Origin: Pseudomonadota bacterium
GTDB taxonomy: Bacteria > Pseudomonadota > Gammaproteobacteria > Steroidobacterales > Steroidobacteraceae
Assembly: GCA_023391335.1 (NCBI GenBank)
Contig: JAEWBG010000085.1
Location: 18,675 to 82,674, forward strand
DNA length: 64,000 nt
Direction: 5' to 3'
Below are positions 50,701 to 58,657 of the stretch, in pieces. A program made the translations under genes and the position numbers. Below the pieces are notes generated by a model that saw only the letters and a list, made by a program, of their open reading frames with translations, was not told the DNA's origin and did no database searches. Position 1 is the stretch's first letter. Each line of letters begins with the position of its first letter.

Positions 50701-51392
50701 GGCGCTGCGCGCGTGAAGCGCGTAGCTTGACAGTTTGTTCAGTCTTGCAACGGCACGACCTGCTATCCAGGGTCTACGTTAGGCGTCATGGGGCACTTCA
50801 CGATCAGCTCTGGTGACGTCCGCAGTTCACGTCATCACGGCGTCTTCGCCGTTCACCCCATCACCGCATTGCTTATCGGTTAAATCGCACCGCACTTTTC
50901 GTCACTCTCTGACGCGTGCGCGCAACGATGCAATGAAGTATCGAGAATGCAGTTCGCACTCTTGCGATATGAGGCATCCCCTGTGATCCAGTTCCTCACT
51001 TAAGGCGTCGCCTAATCGATAACGTTTGGCCAACAGGAGAGCGATCATGGCCGAACACAAAGTTGATGAGCTGTCTGCGACCGGAACGCACCGAGCCTGG
51101 GTGGGCGAGGTGGCGGGTCCTTCAGTCCGCGCAGGTAGCGCTCGCGATATGCAGCGCAACTGGCTCGATCGCAGCCAGCCTGCGAATCCTCGGCATGGCG
51201 CTATCACACGGTCTCTGTACAGCTGGAACAACTACAAGAGCTGGACGGACAAGGTGAAGAATACGTGGGAGAAGGATAAGAAGTAGGCGCTGCGCGCGGT
51301 GAGGACGTGACGAGGTGAAAGCGCTTCGCGCGTCAAGCGAGCGGGTGATGGAGCGATAAAGTGAAAGCGCTCTGCGCGTGAAATGCGCAGCT
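50701..51392. repeat. Dispersed GCGCTNCGCGCG hairpin words
   Basis: GGCGCTGCGCGCG follows the stop codons of both the Cys-motif gene (50701-50713) and the small gene (51286-51298). Related GCGCTTCGCGCGTCAAGCG (51321-51339) and GCGCTCTGCGCGTGAAATGC (from 51367) lie downstream. Each can fold on itself (GCGCT with AGCGC). The 347-bp gap 50700-51046 otherwise contains no gene. Confidence 0.5.
51047..51286 (+). CDS. Small basic protein of unknown function
   Basis: 79 aa from ATG 51047 with AGGAGA 6 bases upstream. It is polar and Trp-containing (HRAWVGEVAG, RNWLDRSQP, SLYSWNNYKSW), with no membrane segment or signal. No family is recognised. The good ribosome-binding site and isolated position support a real gene. 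Confidence 0.6.
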   Translation: MAEHKVDELSATGTHRAWVGEVAGPSVRAGSARDMQRNWLDRSQPANPRHGAITRSLYSWNNYKSWTDKVKNTWEKDKK

Positions 51393-51468
51393 CAGCGTGG
51401 TGTCCAGGCAGCCTTGCTTCTTAGTTGATCACGCGTACTCAGGACTCAGCAGTCACCACTGCGCTCGC

Positions 51469-52236
51469 TCAACCTAAAACTTCATCTCCAGCGACCAGGG
51501 CAGGGTTCAGACCGGTGGTACTCGCGCCGAGACTCGGCGAGACGAGCGCCGATGTCATCGCGGGTCCGCCTGCTTGGATTTCCAGGCCTTTGCGTTGGGT
51601 GAGCCAGCCGAGTAGCGGCACCCACTGATCCAAATCCTCGCGGACCGTGTACGGCTTCATTTCGAAGATGCCGAGCCCGCCTTCAGCAGCTTTGATATAG
51701 CTCTGCGAATCGCGCAGCGTCGCGATCACCGGGATGTTGAGCGTCTCGAGAAACTTCATCAGCGACTTGTAAATCAGCGTGTTCTTCTTCACGCGATTGG
51801 CGATCACCGCGATGCGCTGTGAATCGCGCGGGATCTTGGCGATGAGCAGCAAGTCGGAAATGCATTTCGTGGCAGCGTGAATGTCGATATCGGAAGGAAG
51901 GATCGGCACCAGCACTGCGGTGGCATTGCGCGTGATCTCAGGAAGCCGCTGAGCTTCGATGGCCGCGGGCGTATCGATCACGAGCCGTTCGGTATCCAAA
52001 GGAAGGCGCGTGGCGAAGCTGCGCGTCACGCGCGAATTGCGCTCGAATCCTGCGATGCCGTGGATGGGTGGCTGACCCTTCGCACGTTTGCTGAGCCATC
52101 GAGTGCTCGAACCTTGTGCGTCTAGATCCATCAGGGTGGGCCTTAACCCCGATACAGCAAAATAACTCGCCAAATTGATCGCAATGGTGGTCTTTCCTGA
52201 ACCACCTTTGGGATTCAATAGGACGATCTTTTGCAT
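51469..52236 (-). CDS. ParA-family ATPase
   Basis: 255 aa from the ATG starting MQKIVLLNPKGGSGKTT; an upstream in-frame start adds an unrelated tail. The deviant Walker A is KGGSGKTT, followed by LMDLDAQGSSTRWLSKRAKG and RLVIDTPAAIEAQ (Walker B region). No parB lies next to it, so it is probably an orphan ParA that positions a protein or complex rather than a segregation pair. AVIANRVKKNTLIYKSLMKF is typical of the chromosomal orphan group. Confidence 0.9.
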   Translation of the reverse strand: MQKIVLLNPKGGSGKTTIAINLASYFAVSGLRPTLMDLDAQGSSTRWLSKRAKGQPPIHGIAGFERNSRVTRSFATRLPLDTERLVIDTPAAIEAQRLPEITRNATAVLVPILPSDIDIHAATKCISDLLLIAKIPRDSQRIAVIANRVKKNTLIYKSLMKFLETLNIPVIATLRDSQSYIKAAEGGLGIFEMKPYTVREDLDQWVPLLGWLTQRKGLEIQAGGPAMTSALVSPSLGASTTGLNPALVAGDEVLG

Positions 52237-52416
52237 GGTTTCTCGCGCGGCTGAGAGTACGCGTCTGATTGGGTCCAGCCTACGCACCGACCCATGGCCG
52301 CGCAAGATCAGTAGTGTGACAACGGTCACTCGTTGCGATGTGAATGCTTGTGAGTCGCCTCACACCGAGCTCAGTTGGCTTGGGAGTACAGTCGATTCAA
52401 CTTTCGAGGGCGCACG

Positions 52417-52641
52417 ATGGAATTCCTATTGTTGTGGGCGGACAATCTCGACGATGCTCTTGGCGCTCTGCGTCACTTGGCACCGAAGTTCTTAGGATTC
52501 TTGTTCGCGCTTGCGCTCTTTGCGGGCACATGCTTCGCGTTGATCCTCACGCCTCACGTTACCCTCGCGCTTTTGGCTGTTTCGATCTCAGCCGCGTTAG
52601 TCGAAGTGGCTCGCCGCCGTCGGCGCGCCGTGCAATCTTAA
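52417..52641 (+). CDS. Small membrane protein
   Basis: 74 aa from ATG 52417 with GAGGG 6 bases upstream. Two closely spaced hydrophobic segments (about 23-40 and 44-62) end in a strongly basic RRRRRAVQS tail. No family recognised. It diverges from the parA gene. Confidence 0.6.
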   Translation: MEFLLLWADNLDDALGALRHLAPKFLGFLFALALFAGTCFALILTPHVTLALLAVSISAALVEVARRRRRAVQS

Positions 52642-52657
52642 CGACAGATTGCTTCGC

Positions 52658-52715
52658 AATCAGGATGGACTCACGTCAGGAAGGACGCTTCGCGTCAGGT
52701 AGGACTAGCGTCAGG
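52658..52715. repeat. Short direct repeats CGTCAGGNAGGAC
   Basis: CGTCAGGAAGGAC (52674-52686), CGTCAGGTAGGAC (52693-52705) and CGTCAGG (52709-52715) follow the small membrane protein gene. Similar AGGAAGG/GTCCTGCC words occur after rho. No function assigned. Confidence 0.5.
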
Positions 52716-52852
52716 TCAGAGCAGAGTTCACCTGAAGTCCTGCTTCTATGCTTCCTGAACCTGTGGGCGCCCCACACTTAGATGAACGCACGATCACGCC
52801 AGAGACGATCTGGAATTCCCGGCTTGGATTTGACCTGCCGTTAGGCCTTCCT

Positions 52853-52880
52853 GCCAATCAGCGTGAATCACGTGATTGGC
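52853..52880. terminator. Long palindrome before the opposing arfB gene end
   Basis: GCCAATCA at 52853-52860 pairs with TGATTGGC at 52873-52880, and the inside, CGTGAATCACG, is itself palindromic, so the whole 28 bp forms one stem with a single bulge. It lies between convergent genes, 50 bp before the arfB stop. No T-tract. Confidence 0.6.
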
Positions 52881-52929
52881 CTACCTGCGAACGCCTTCCT
52901 GATCGCGAAGCGATCGTCGTTTCTCTGCC

Positions 52930-53352
52930 CTAATCCCAACTCTTCACCGAGCCGCGATCGCGTTTCGTTTGGCTGCGTTCTTGCTTGTGTTGTAGACGGC
53001 GTTCCTTCGATGCGCGTGTTGGTTTGGTTGCTCTTCGAACCTTCGGTTCAATCGATGCCTCTGCGACTAACGCGAGCAGACGTTCGAGTGCGTCATTCCG
53101 ATTCTGTTCTTGAGCTCGAAACCGCTGAGCGCTAATCACGATCACGTCTTCGTCGGTGATGCGCCGGCCAGCCAACGTGCGCAGCCGATTGCGAACTCGT
53201 ACGGGCAACTGCGGCCACAGGTTCAGATCGCACCGTAGCTGAATTGCGCTCGCGACTTTGTTGACGTTTTGGCCGCCTGGGCCGCCCGAACGAATTGCCT
53301 TGTATTCGAGGGCTTCGTCAGGAGGCAGGAAATGATGACCGTGTGTAGACAT
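52930..53352 (-). CDS. arfB: Ribosome rescue hydrolase ArfB
   Basis: 140 aa from the ATG starting MSTHGHHFLPP. The GGQ motif is in RSGGPGGQNVNK, and the C-terminal tail is highly basic (RASKERRLQHKQERSQTKR), which threads into the mRNA channel of stalled ribosomes. This is the YaeJ/ArfB type: peptidyl-tRNA hydrolysis on ribosomes lacking a stop codon. It is a single gene ending in the convergent junction with the small membrane protein. Confidence 0.93.
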   Translation of the reverse strand: MSTHGHHFLPPDEALEYKAIRSGGPGGQNVNKVASAIQLRCDLNLWPQLPVRVRNRLRTLAGRRITDEDVIVISAQRFRAQEQNRNDALERLLALVAEASIEPKVRRATKPTRASKERRLQHKQERSQTKRDRGSVKSWD

Positions 53353-53436
53353 AGGATGTGTTAGGTGTGACGTGTGACCCCTCGGCACACCTTGTCCGTC
53401 ACACACACGTCGACGGGCCGCAGAAGACGCTGGATC

Positions 53437-54774
53437 TCAAGCATCCTTCGCGATCGGATCGGTGTCCTCCCCACCCGTGCGCGGACGCGCCATCTCAAAT
53501 TGCACGTGACGTTGTGCCACAGGAATGGTGATGCCGTTCTCTTGGAACAGTCGCCAGATGGATCGGTTCACGTCGGAGCGCACGTTGTTGACGCCTTCCT
53601 GCGGATCGGAGATCCAGAAGCGCAATTCCAGTTCGAATCCTGAATCGCCGAAGCCGATCAAGCGCGATACCGGTGCCGGATCGCGAAGAATGCGCCGATG
53701 ACCTTCCGCCGCTTGCAGTAATACCGCGAGCGCCTTCTCCGGATCATCTTTGTAGCTCACGCGCACCGGCAGTTTGATGCGCACTCGCGGATCCGTGTAG
53801 CTCCAATTGATGACTGGGTCCGTGATGAGGTTTTGATTCGGTACCAACGTTTCCACGCCGTCGCGATCGCGCACGACGACATAGCGGCCGCGTAATTCCT
53901 GAACCCAGCCGAAGCCTTCGGACGATGTGCCTGTCGTGCCCGTAAAGCTGATCACATCGCCTGGCTTGATCGAGCGGTCCATCAGCAACACGAACCCGCT
54001 GACGAAATTCGATGCGATGGCCTGCAAGCCGAAGCCCAAGCCGATGCCGATTGCGCCCGTGAGCACGTTCAGGGTTGTTAGATCCAGGCCCGCGGCGTTG
54101 AGGCCCAGCAGAATCGACAGCGCCACCAGGAACGCTTGTGTGAATTTCGAGATGCCGATCTTCATCCCGAGCGCCAGGCCCTGCATCGCCATCAAGCGGC
54201 GCTCGAACCAGCGGGCGAGCCACACCGCAATCAGGATGAAGGCGCCAACCGTGAACAGCAGCTTGAGTACCGACCACAGAGTGATCTTCGTCGCGCCGGC
54301 GCGAATGCCTACCGTGTCCAGGGCTTGCACGAGTGGATCGAACCATCCGAGCACGTGCAGAGCGAGCGCGCTCCACACGGTGATGGTGATCATGTTTCCC
54401 CATCCCTTGGTGCGGTTTCCCAGAGAGATGCGCAGGAAATAAACAGCGGTGCGAATCAACAACAACAGGCCGGCCAAGGTGATGGCGACATCGGCGATAT
54501 TGCTATCCGCTTTGAGTGCGTGAAGCACGCCGCCGAACGTCGCGATCAGAACGACGCTGGCGATGTGCGGGCTGACGATCGAGAAAGCCTCGGTCGCGCG
54601 CGCCTGCGCGCCTTTTTCGACCAGGGCGGCTTTCGCGCGATCGCTATTGCGAATCGTGAGTCCAAACCACCACGACAACAGAATGGCGATGCCGATACCG
54701 CCGAGCTGCAACAGTGCTTCTGGAGTGAGCAGCGCGTCGAGTTGACGGCCGATCTTGTGGAGCAACTCAGCCAT
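53437..54774 (-). CDS. Mechanosensitive ion channel, MscS family
   Basis: 445 aa. Several N-terminal helices (from about residue 25) lead to the pore helix and the MscS core: LNVLTGAIGIGLGFGLQAIA, then GFVLLMDRSIKPGDVI and the beta domain (GWVQELRGRYVVVRDRDGVE, VPNQNLI). It is larger than MscS (286 aa), with four extra helices. It opens under membrane tension to release solutes. The gene is followed downstream by arfB on the same strand, 84 bp between. Confidence 0.92.
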   Translation of the reverse strand: MAELLHKIGRQLDALLTPEALLQLGGIGIAILLSWWFGLTIRNSDRAKAALVEKGAQARATEAFSIVSPHIASVVLIATFGGVLHALKADSNIADVAITLAGLLLLIRTAVYFLRISLGNRTKGWGNMITITVWSALALHVLGWFDPLVQALDTVGIRAGATKITLWSVLKLLFTVGAFILIAVWLARWFERRLMAMQGLALGMKIGISKFTQAFLVALSILLGLNAAGLDLTTLNVLTGAIGIGLGFGLQAIASNFVSGFVLLMDRSIKPGDVISFTGTTGTSSEGFGWVQELRGRYVVVRDRDGVETLVPNQNLITDPVINWSYTDPRVRIKLPVRVSYKDDPEKALAVLLQAAEGHRRILRDPAPVSRLIGFGDSGFELELRFWISDPQEGVNNVRSDVNRSIWRLFQENGITIPVAQRHVQFEMARPRTGGEDTDPIAKDA

Positions 54775-54816
54775 GAACTTGGAAGGGACGGTGCGCGATC
54801 ACGGGTAGCGGATGCC

Positions 54817-55044
54817 CTAAGCGTTCAGGTCGGGAATCAGTTCGCTCTCCAACCGAGCAATTTGATCCTTGAGCATCAGCTTGCGCTTCTTCAAGCGGCG
54901 CAATTGCACCTCGTTCACATACAGATCCATTTGCAGGCGGTGGATGACATCGTCCAGATCGCGATGCTCGATGCGCAATTCCCGCAGGCGCTCCAAGCGC
55001 CGGAAAGTCGTGGTATCGACTTTTTTGTCTTCCTCGTCGGTCAT
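54817..55044 (-). CDS. YdcH-like DUF465 protein
   Basis: 75 aa, a single helical hairpin. LRELRIEHRDLDDVIHRL, then LRRLKKRKLMLKDQIARLES match the DUF465 signature (LKKRKLxLKD). Function is unknown in the family, although it is widespread in proteobacteria. It lies 42 bp upstream of the mscS-like gene on the same strand and may be co-transcribed. Confidence 0.9.
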   Translation of the reverse strand: MTDEEDKKVDTTTFRRLERLRELRIEHRDLDDVIHRLQMDLYVNEVQLRRLKKRKLMLKDQIARLESELIPDLNA

Positions 55045-55192
55045 CGGTGCGGGAAATCTCAGGTCTTGATCTTCCGTTGGAGCGGAAGCGAGTAGGGTCT
55101 ACATGAACGTGTGTGAAGGATGCCTGGCGCACCCGGCGCGGGCAAGTCGATGATAAATGGAGACGTGTGACGGATTTGCCGTGCGAGCCGAT

Positions 55193-55627
55193 TTACTGCG
55201 AAGTGCCGTTGCCGCGTTCCGAATCGGTACGTGAACGCTCTTTCCACTCTTGCAAGTGCACGATTTGAGCGGGCGCCGCGGCGCGCTCGGCAGTCCGTAT
55301 CGGCTGACTTCCCATTTCATCGCGTTCGTATCCGACGGATTGAAGGTCGTTGCCAAGCAACACGACGAATCCCTGCCGCCGTTCGATGCTCGTCGCCGTG
55401 TAGTCGAACACATAGGTCCGCTTCAACCGGAAAAAGCCGCCTCCGCCGCGTGCGACTGAGATGCGTGCGAATGCGACTGTACCGTCCAAGAATTGCAAGC
55501 CAAGCTGCTGGCACGCTTCGAGCGCTGCAGCATTCGCGCGTTCCCGCGCACCCAGGCTGTTCTGCCAAAACCATGCGACGAAGCCCACGGCTAACAGCAG
55601 CGCCAGCAACGGCCAACTCAACATCAT
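55193..55627 (-). CDS. DUF3301 protein
   Basis: 144 aa. An N-terminal membrane helix (LLALLLAVGFVAWFW) is followed by RANAAALEACQQLGLQFLDG and RTYVFDYTATSIERRQGFVV, the DUF3301 pattern of gammaproteobacteria. Probably anchored in the inner membrane facing the cytoplasm. Function unknown. It diverges from yrfG with 78 bp between starts. Confidence 0.88.
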   Translation of the reverse strand: MMLSWPLLALLLAVGFVAWFWQNSLGARERANAAALEACQQLGLQFLDGTVAFARISVARGGGGFFRLKRTYVFDYTATSIERRQGFVVLLGNDLQSVGYERDEMGSQPIRTAERAAAPAQIVHLQEWKERSRTDSERGNGTSQ

Positions 55628-55705
55628 CGATTTGTCTCCACTATCGAGCCGCTATCATACGAGTGCTCCGACTTAGACCCTGGCCCTTCCGTCACAGTTG
55701 ACTGC

Positions 55706-56389
55706 ATGAACGCTGAATTCTCAGCCGTCACGACTGCCCGTCCCGATTGGTCCCGAATCGACTGGGTGCTGTTGGATATGGACGGCACGTTGCTCGATCT
55801 GAATTTCGACAATTACTTCTGGCTCGAATTGGTGCCGGAACGCTATGCGCATCGTCACGGCATCACTGTCGCCGAAGCCAAACAGCGCCTGACGCCGCAG
55901 TTCGCGGCGAAGCAGGGCACTCTGGATTGGTACTGCACCGATTATTGGACGCGCGAATTGCAGATCGACATCGCGGAATTGAAGCGCGAAGTTTCTGATC
56001 GCGTCAGGTTCCTGCATGGGGCCGAGGAGTTTCTCGCCCACTTGCGGCAGCGCTCAGCACGCATCGCGTTGGTGACCAACGCGCACCACAACAGTCTGTC
56101 GGTGAAGGCGCAACAGACCGGTTTGTTGCGGTTTTTCGATGCTGTCGTCAGTTCGCATCGGTTTGGCGCGCCCAAGGAGCATTTACGTTTTTGGGAGCAT
56201 CTTCAGAAAGAGCTGGGATTCGATCCCGCGCGCTGTCTGTTCATCGATGACAGTGTCTCGGTGCTTCGCGCTGCACGCGACTTCGGCATCGGCCAGATTT
56301 ATGCCGTGTCGCGGCCGGACTCAGCAGGTCCGGTCCGCAAAATCACGGAATTCGAATTTATCGAGGCCGTCCATCACCTGCTCGATTGA
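55706..56389 (+). CDS. yrfG: GMP/IMP nucleotidase YrfG, HAD family
   Basis: 227 aa. HAD motif I is LLDMDGTLLDL, motif II ALVTNAH, motif III Lys in APKEHLRF, motif IV CLFIDDSVSV. The HAD cap is helical (FWLELVPERYAHRHG is typical of YrfG). It dephosphorylates purine monophosphates in the cytoplasm. It converges on rhlB with only 2 bp between the stops, so no separate terminator is present. Confidence 0.93.
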   Translation: MNAEFSAVTTARPDWSRIDWVLLDMDGTLLDLNFDNYFWLELVPERYAHRHGITVAEAKQRLTPQFAAKQGTLDWYCTDYWTRELQIDIAELKREVSDRVRFLHGAEEFLAHLRQRSARIALVTNAHHNSLSVKAQQTGLLRFFDAVVSSHRFGAPKEHLRFWEHLQKELGFDPARCLFIDDSVSVLRAARDFGIGQIYAVSRPDSAGPVRKITEFEFIEAVHHLLD

Positions 56390-56391
56390 CG

Positions 56392-57852
56392 TTATGCGCC
56401 CTCGCTCGGTGACGGCGGCGTGTCGGCGCTGGCCGATTCGGATCCTGGTTTGCGTCCGCGTCGACGACGCCGTTTGCGTGGTGCGCCGTCCTCGTTCGCC
56501 GTGTTTTCACGGGGCGGAGACGCCGCTTGCTCCGAAGGTGCAGTTCTTTGCGGTGCCGACTGCGATTTGTAATCGCGACCGCCTTGCCGCCTGCCCTGAT
56601 GACCGCCGTTGCGATTCCCGGAGCCGCGCTGTTTGCCTTGAAACCGAGGTCTGCGCGGTATCGGTGCGGCGTTCTCAATCTCGGGCAGTTGCTCGGGATT
56701 CACTGCCTCGACTGGAATCTTGCGGCCGATATACGCCTCGATGTCGGGCAAGGACATGACGTAGGTTTCGCACCCGAAACTGATCGCGTCCCCCTCGGTG
56801 CCGGCACGTGCGGTGCGGCCGATGCGATGGACGTAGTCTTCCGGATCTTGTGGCAGGTCGTAATTGAACACGTGGCTCACATCGGGGATGTGGAGCCCGC
56901 GAGATGCGACGTCGGTGCCGATGAGCACGGCGAGGGTGCCTTCATGGAAGTCGCGCAACATCCGCAGCCGTTTGCGTTGCGGCACATCGCCCGAGATGGC
57001 TTCAGCGTTGATTCCGTTGATACGCAGCAACCCTTCGATTTCCTCAGCGGCGCGACGCGTGTTGACGAAGACCATGCTGCGGCGTGGGTCCATTTGCTTG
57101 AGCAGCGCGACTAGTAACCGCGGCTTCTCATCCATTGACGGGTAATAGATCACCTGACGCACGCGATCGACCGTCATCTTGTCCGGCTCGATCCGCACGA
57201 GGGTCGGATCGTTCATGTGTTCGTACGCGAGTTCGAGCACCCGATGCGACAAGGTGGCAGAGAACAACAAATTCAAACGCTGATCCGGCGGCGGCAGGCG
57301 GCGCAGCAAATAGCGGATATCCGCAATGAAACCCAGATCGAACATGCGATCCGCCTCATCGAGCACGAGCACCTGCACCGATCGCAAGTCGATTACATGC
57401 TGCTTCACGAAATCGATGATGCGGCCGGGCGTGCCTATTAATACGTCAACGCCACGCTCCAAATGGTGGCGCTGCTTTTCGTAATCGACGCCCCCGAACG
57501 CAAGTCCGAGCATCAGGCCTGTATGCGACCCCAGCACTTCGGCGTCTTTATGGATCTGAACCGCTAGCTCGCGCGTTGGGGCGATGATCAATGCACGCGG
57601 AGCATTCAGATTGCGCGAGGTCGGCGCCGCCTCGCGAATCAGTCGTGCGTACAACGCCACGAGAAACGCCGCGGTCTTTCCAGTTCCGGTTTGCGCTTGG
57701 CCCGCTACGTCCATTCCCGCTAGAGCTTGCGGCAAGGTTTGAGCCTGGATCGGTGTGCAGCGTTCGAACGATGCATCGGCCAATCCCTTCTGCAACGTCT
57801 CGGGCAGATGCAGGCTGGAAAACGAAAGTTCAGTCAGATGTGAATCAGCCAT
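56392..57852 (-). CDS. rhlB: DEAD-box RNA helicase RhlB
   Basis: 486 aa. Q motif CTPIQAQTLP, motif I AQTGTGKT (53-60), DEAD at 165-168 in LDEADRMFDLGFI (the RhlB form), SAT in LLFSATLSHR, and HRIGRTARAG near residue 340. The C-terminal about 100 residues are basic and low complexity (RGSGNRNGGHQGRRQGG, then KRRRRRGRKPG), longer than in E. coli RhlB (421 aa). It works in the RNA degradosome. Divergent rhlB and trxA-rho is the known gammaproteobacterial order. Confidence 0.93.
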   Translation of the reverse strand: MADSHLTELSFSSLHLPETLQKGLADASFERCTPIQAQTLPQALAGMDVAGQAQTGTGKTAAFLVALYARLIREAAPTSRNLNAPRALIIAPTRELAVQIHKDAEVLGSHTGLMLGLAFGGVDYEKQRHHLERGVDVLIGTPGRIIDFVKQHVIDLRSVQVLVLDEADRMFDLGFIADIRYLLRRLPPPDQRLNLLFSATLSHRVLELAYEHMNDPTLVRIEPDKMTVDRVRQVIYYPSMDEKPRLLVALLKQMDPRRSMVFVNTRRAAEEIEGLLRINGINAEAISGDVPQRKRLRMLRDFHEGTLAVLIGTDVASRGLHIPDVSHVFNYDLPQDPEDYVHRIGRTARAGTEGDAISFGCETYVMSLPDIEAYIGRKIPVEAVNPEQLPEIENAAPIPRRPRFQGKQRGSGNRNGGHQGRRQGGRDYKSQSAPQRTAPSEQAASPPRENTANEDGAPRKRRRRRGRKPGSESASADTPPSPSEGA

Positions 57853-57979
57853 TCGATGTCTGTGGCCTTTGTGAGTTGCTTGAAGAGCGGTCGATCGTCA
57901 TATGTTGAAACCCAAGAAGCATCTAACGCAGATGGAATACGACGCTGGTGAGAACGATCGATTGCTGCGAAGGCGCCGC

Positions 57980-58008
57980 TTGCAAATTAAATTGCAGCCG
58001 GTTCTAAT
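57980..58008 (+). promoter_or_regulatory. Sigma-70 promoter for trxA-rho, with a long leader
   Basis: TTGCAA (57980-57985), 17 bases, TCTAAT (58003-58008), a good match to the consensus. It would start transcription near 58015, giving a 5' leader of about 313 bases before trxA. A small hairpin CCCC-GTC-GGGG lies at 58082-58092. The 475-bp spacer 57853-58327 holds no convincing gene; reading frames there lack start signals. Confidence 0.6.
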
Positions 58009-58327
58009 AGCCCCAACAGAGCGGATCTATCCGCACCCGCCCCGACCGGATCACCGGCTCCAAGCTCCTCGTAAACAAGACCCCCGTCGGGGAATGTTCC
58101 GTCTGAACTTTGGTTTTCAACGAGCACACATACCGCTCAACATGAATTTCGTAAGGGCAACTACCAGGGAGTCCTGAAAAACCGCCCGGCATTGTGCCCG
58201 ACCGAGCACGCTTAAGTCACTCGGTCATTCCTTACCCCGCCACGATTTTCCTTTGCAGCGAACTGATTGCGCGCAGGCATCGGCAAAGCAAACCAACATC
58301 GATCACGCAGCCTAGAGGTAGTTTCTG

Positions 58328-58657
58328 GTGAGCAGCGACACAATTGTGCACGTCACTGACGCAAGTTTCGAAAATGATGTCGTCAAAGCAGGCCGTCCGG
58401 TGCTGCTGGATTTCTGGGCCGAGTGGTGCGGACCCTGCAAAATGATCGCTCCCATGCTCAATGAGATTGCCGCCGAGTACAAAGACAAGGTGACGGTGGC
58501 CAAGCTTAATATCGACGAAAATCCCAAGACGCCGCAGAAATTCAATGTCCGCGGCATTCCGACCCTCATCCTCTTCAAGAACGGCCAGGTCGAAGGCCAG
58601 AAGGTCGGAGCTCTCCGTAAAACAGACCTGGCAGCATTTTTGGACAGCAAACTGTGA
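58328..58657 (+). CDS. trxA: Thioredoxin
   Basis: 109 aa, GTG start with AGAGGTAG upstream. The active site WCGPCK (Cys34, Cys37) lies in DFWAEWCGPCKM, and cis-Pro in VRGIPTLILF. It reduces disulfides in the cytoplasm. The stop codon overlaps the start of rho (GTGA), so rho is translated in coupling with thioredoxin, tighter than in E. coli, where rho has its own leader. Confidence 0.97.
   Translation: MSSDTIVHVTDASFENDVVKAGRPVLLDFWAEWCGPCKMIAPMLNEIAAEYKDKVTVAKLNIDENPKTPQKFNVRGIPTLILFKNGQVEGQKVGALRKTDLAAFLDSKL

Noticed and set aside
57902..58192. Possible small genes in the rhlB-trxA spacer on either strand
   Set aside because: No ribosome-binding sites, no recognised family, and the region carries a good promoter for trxA-rho, so it is read as leader.
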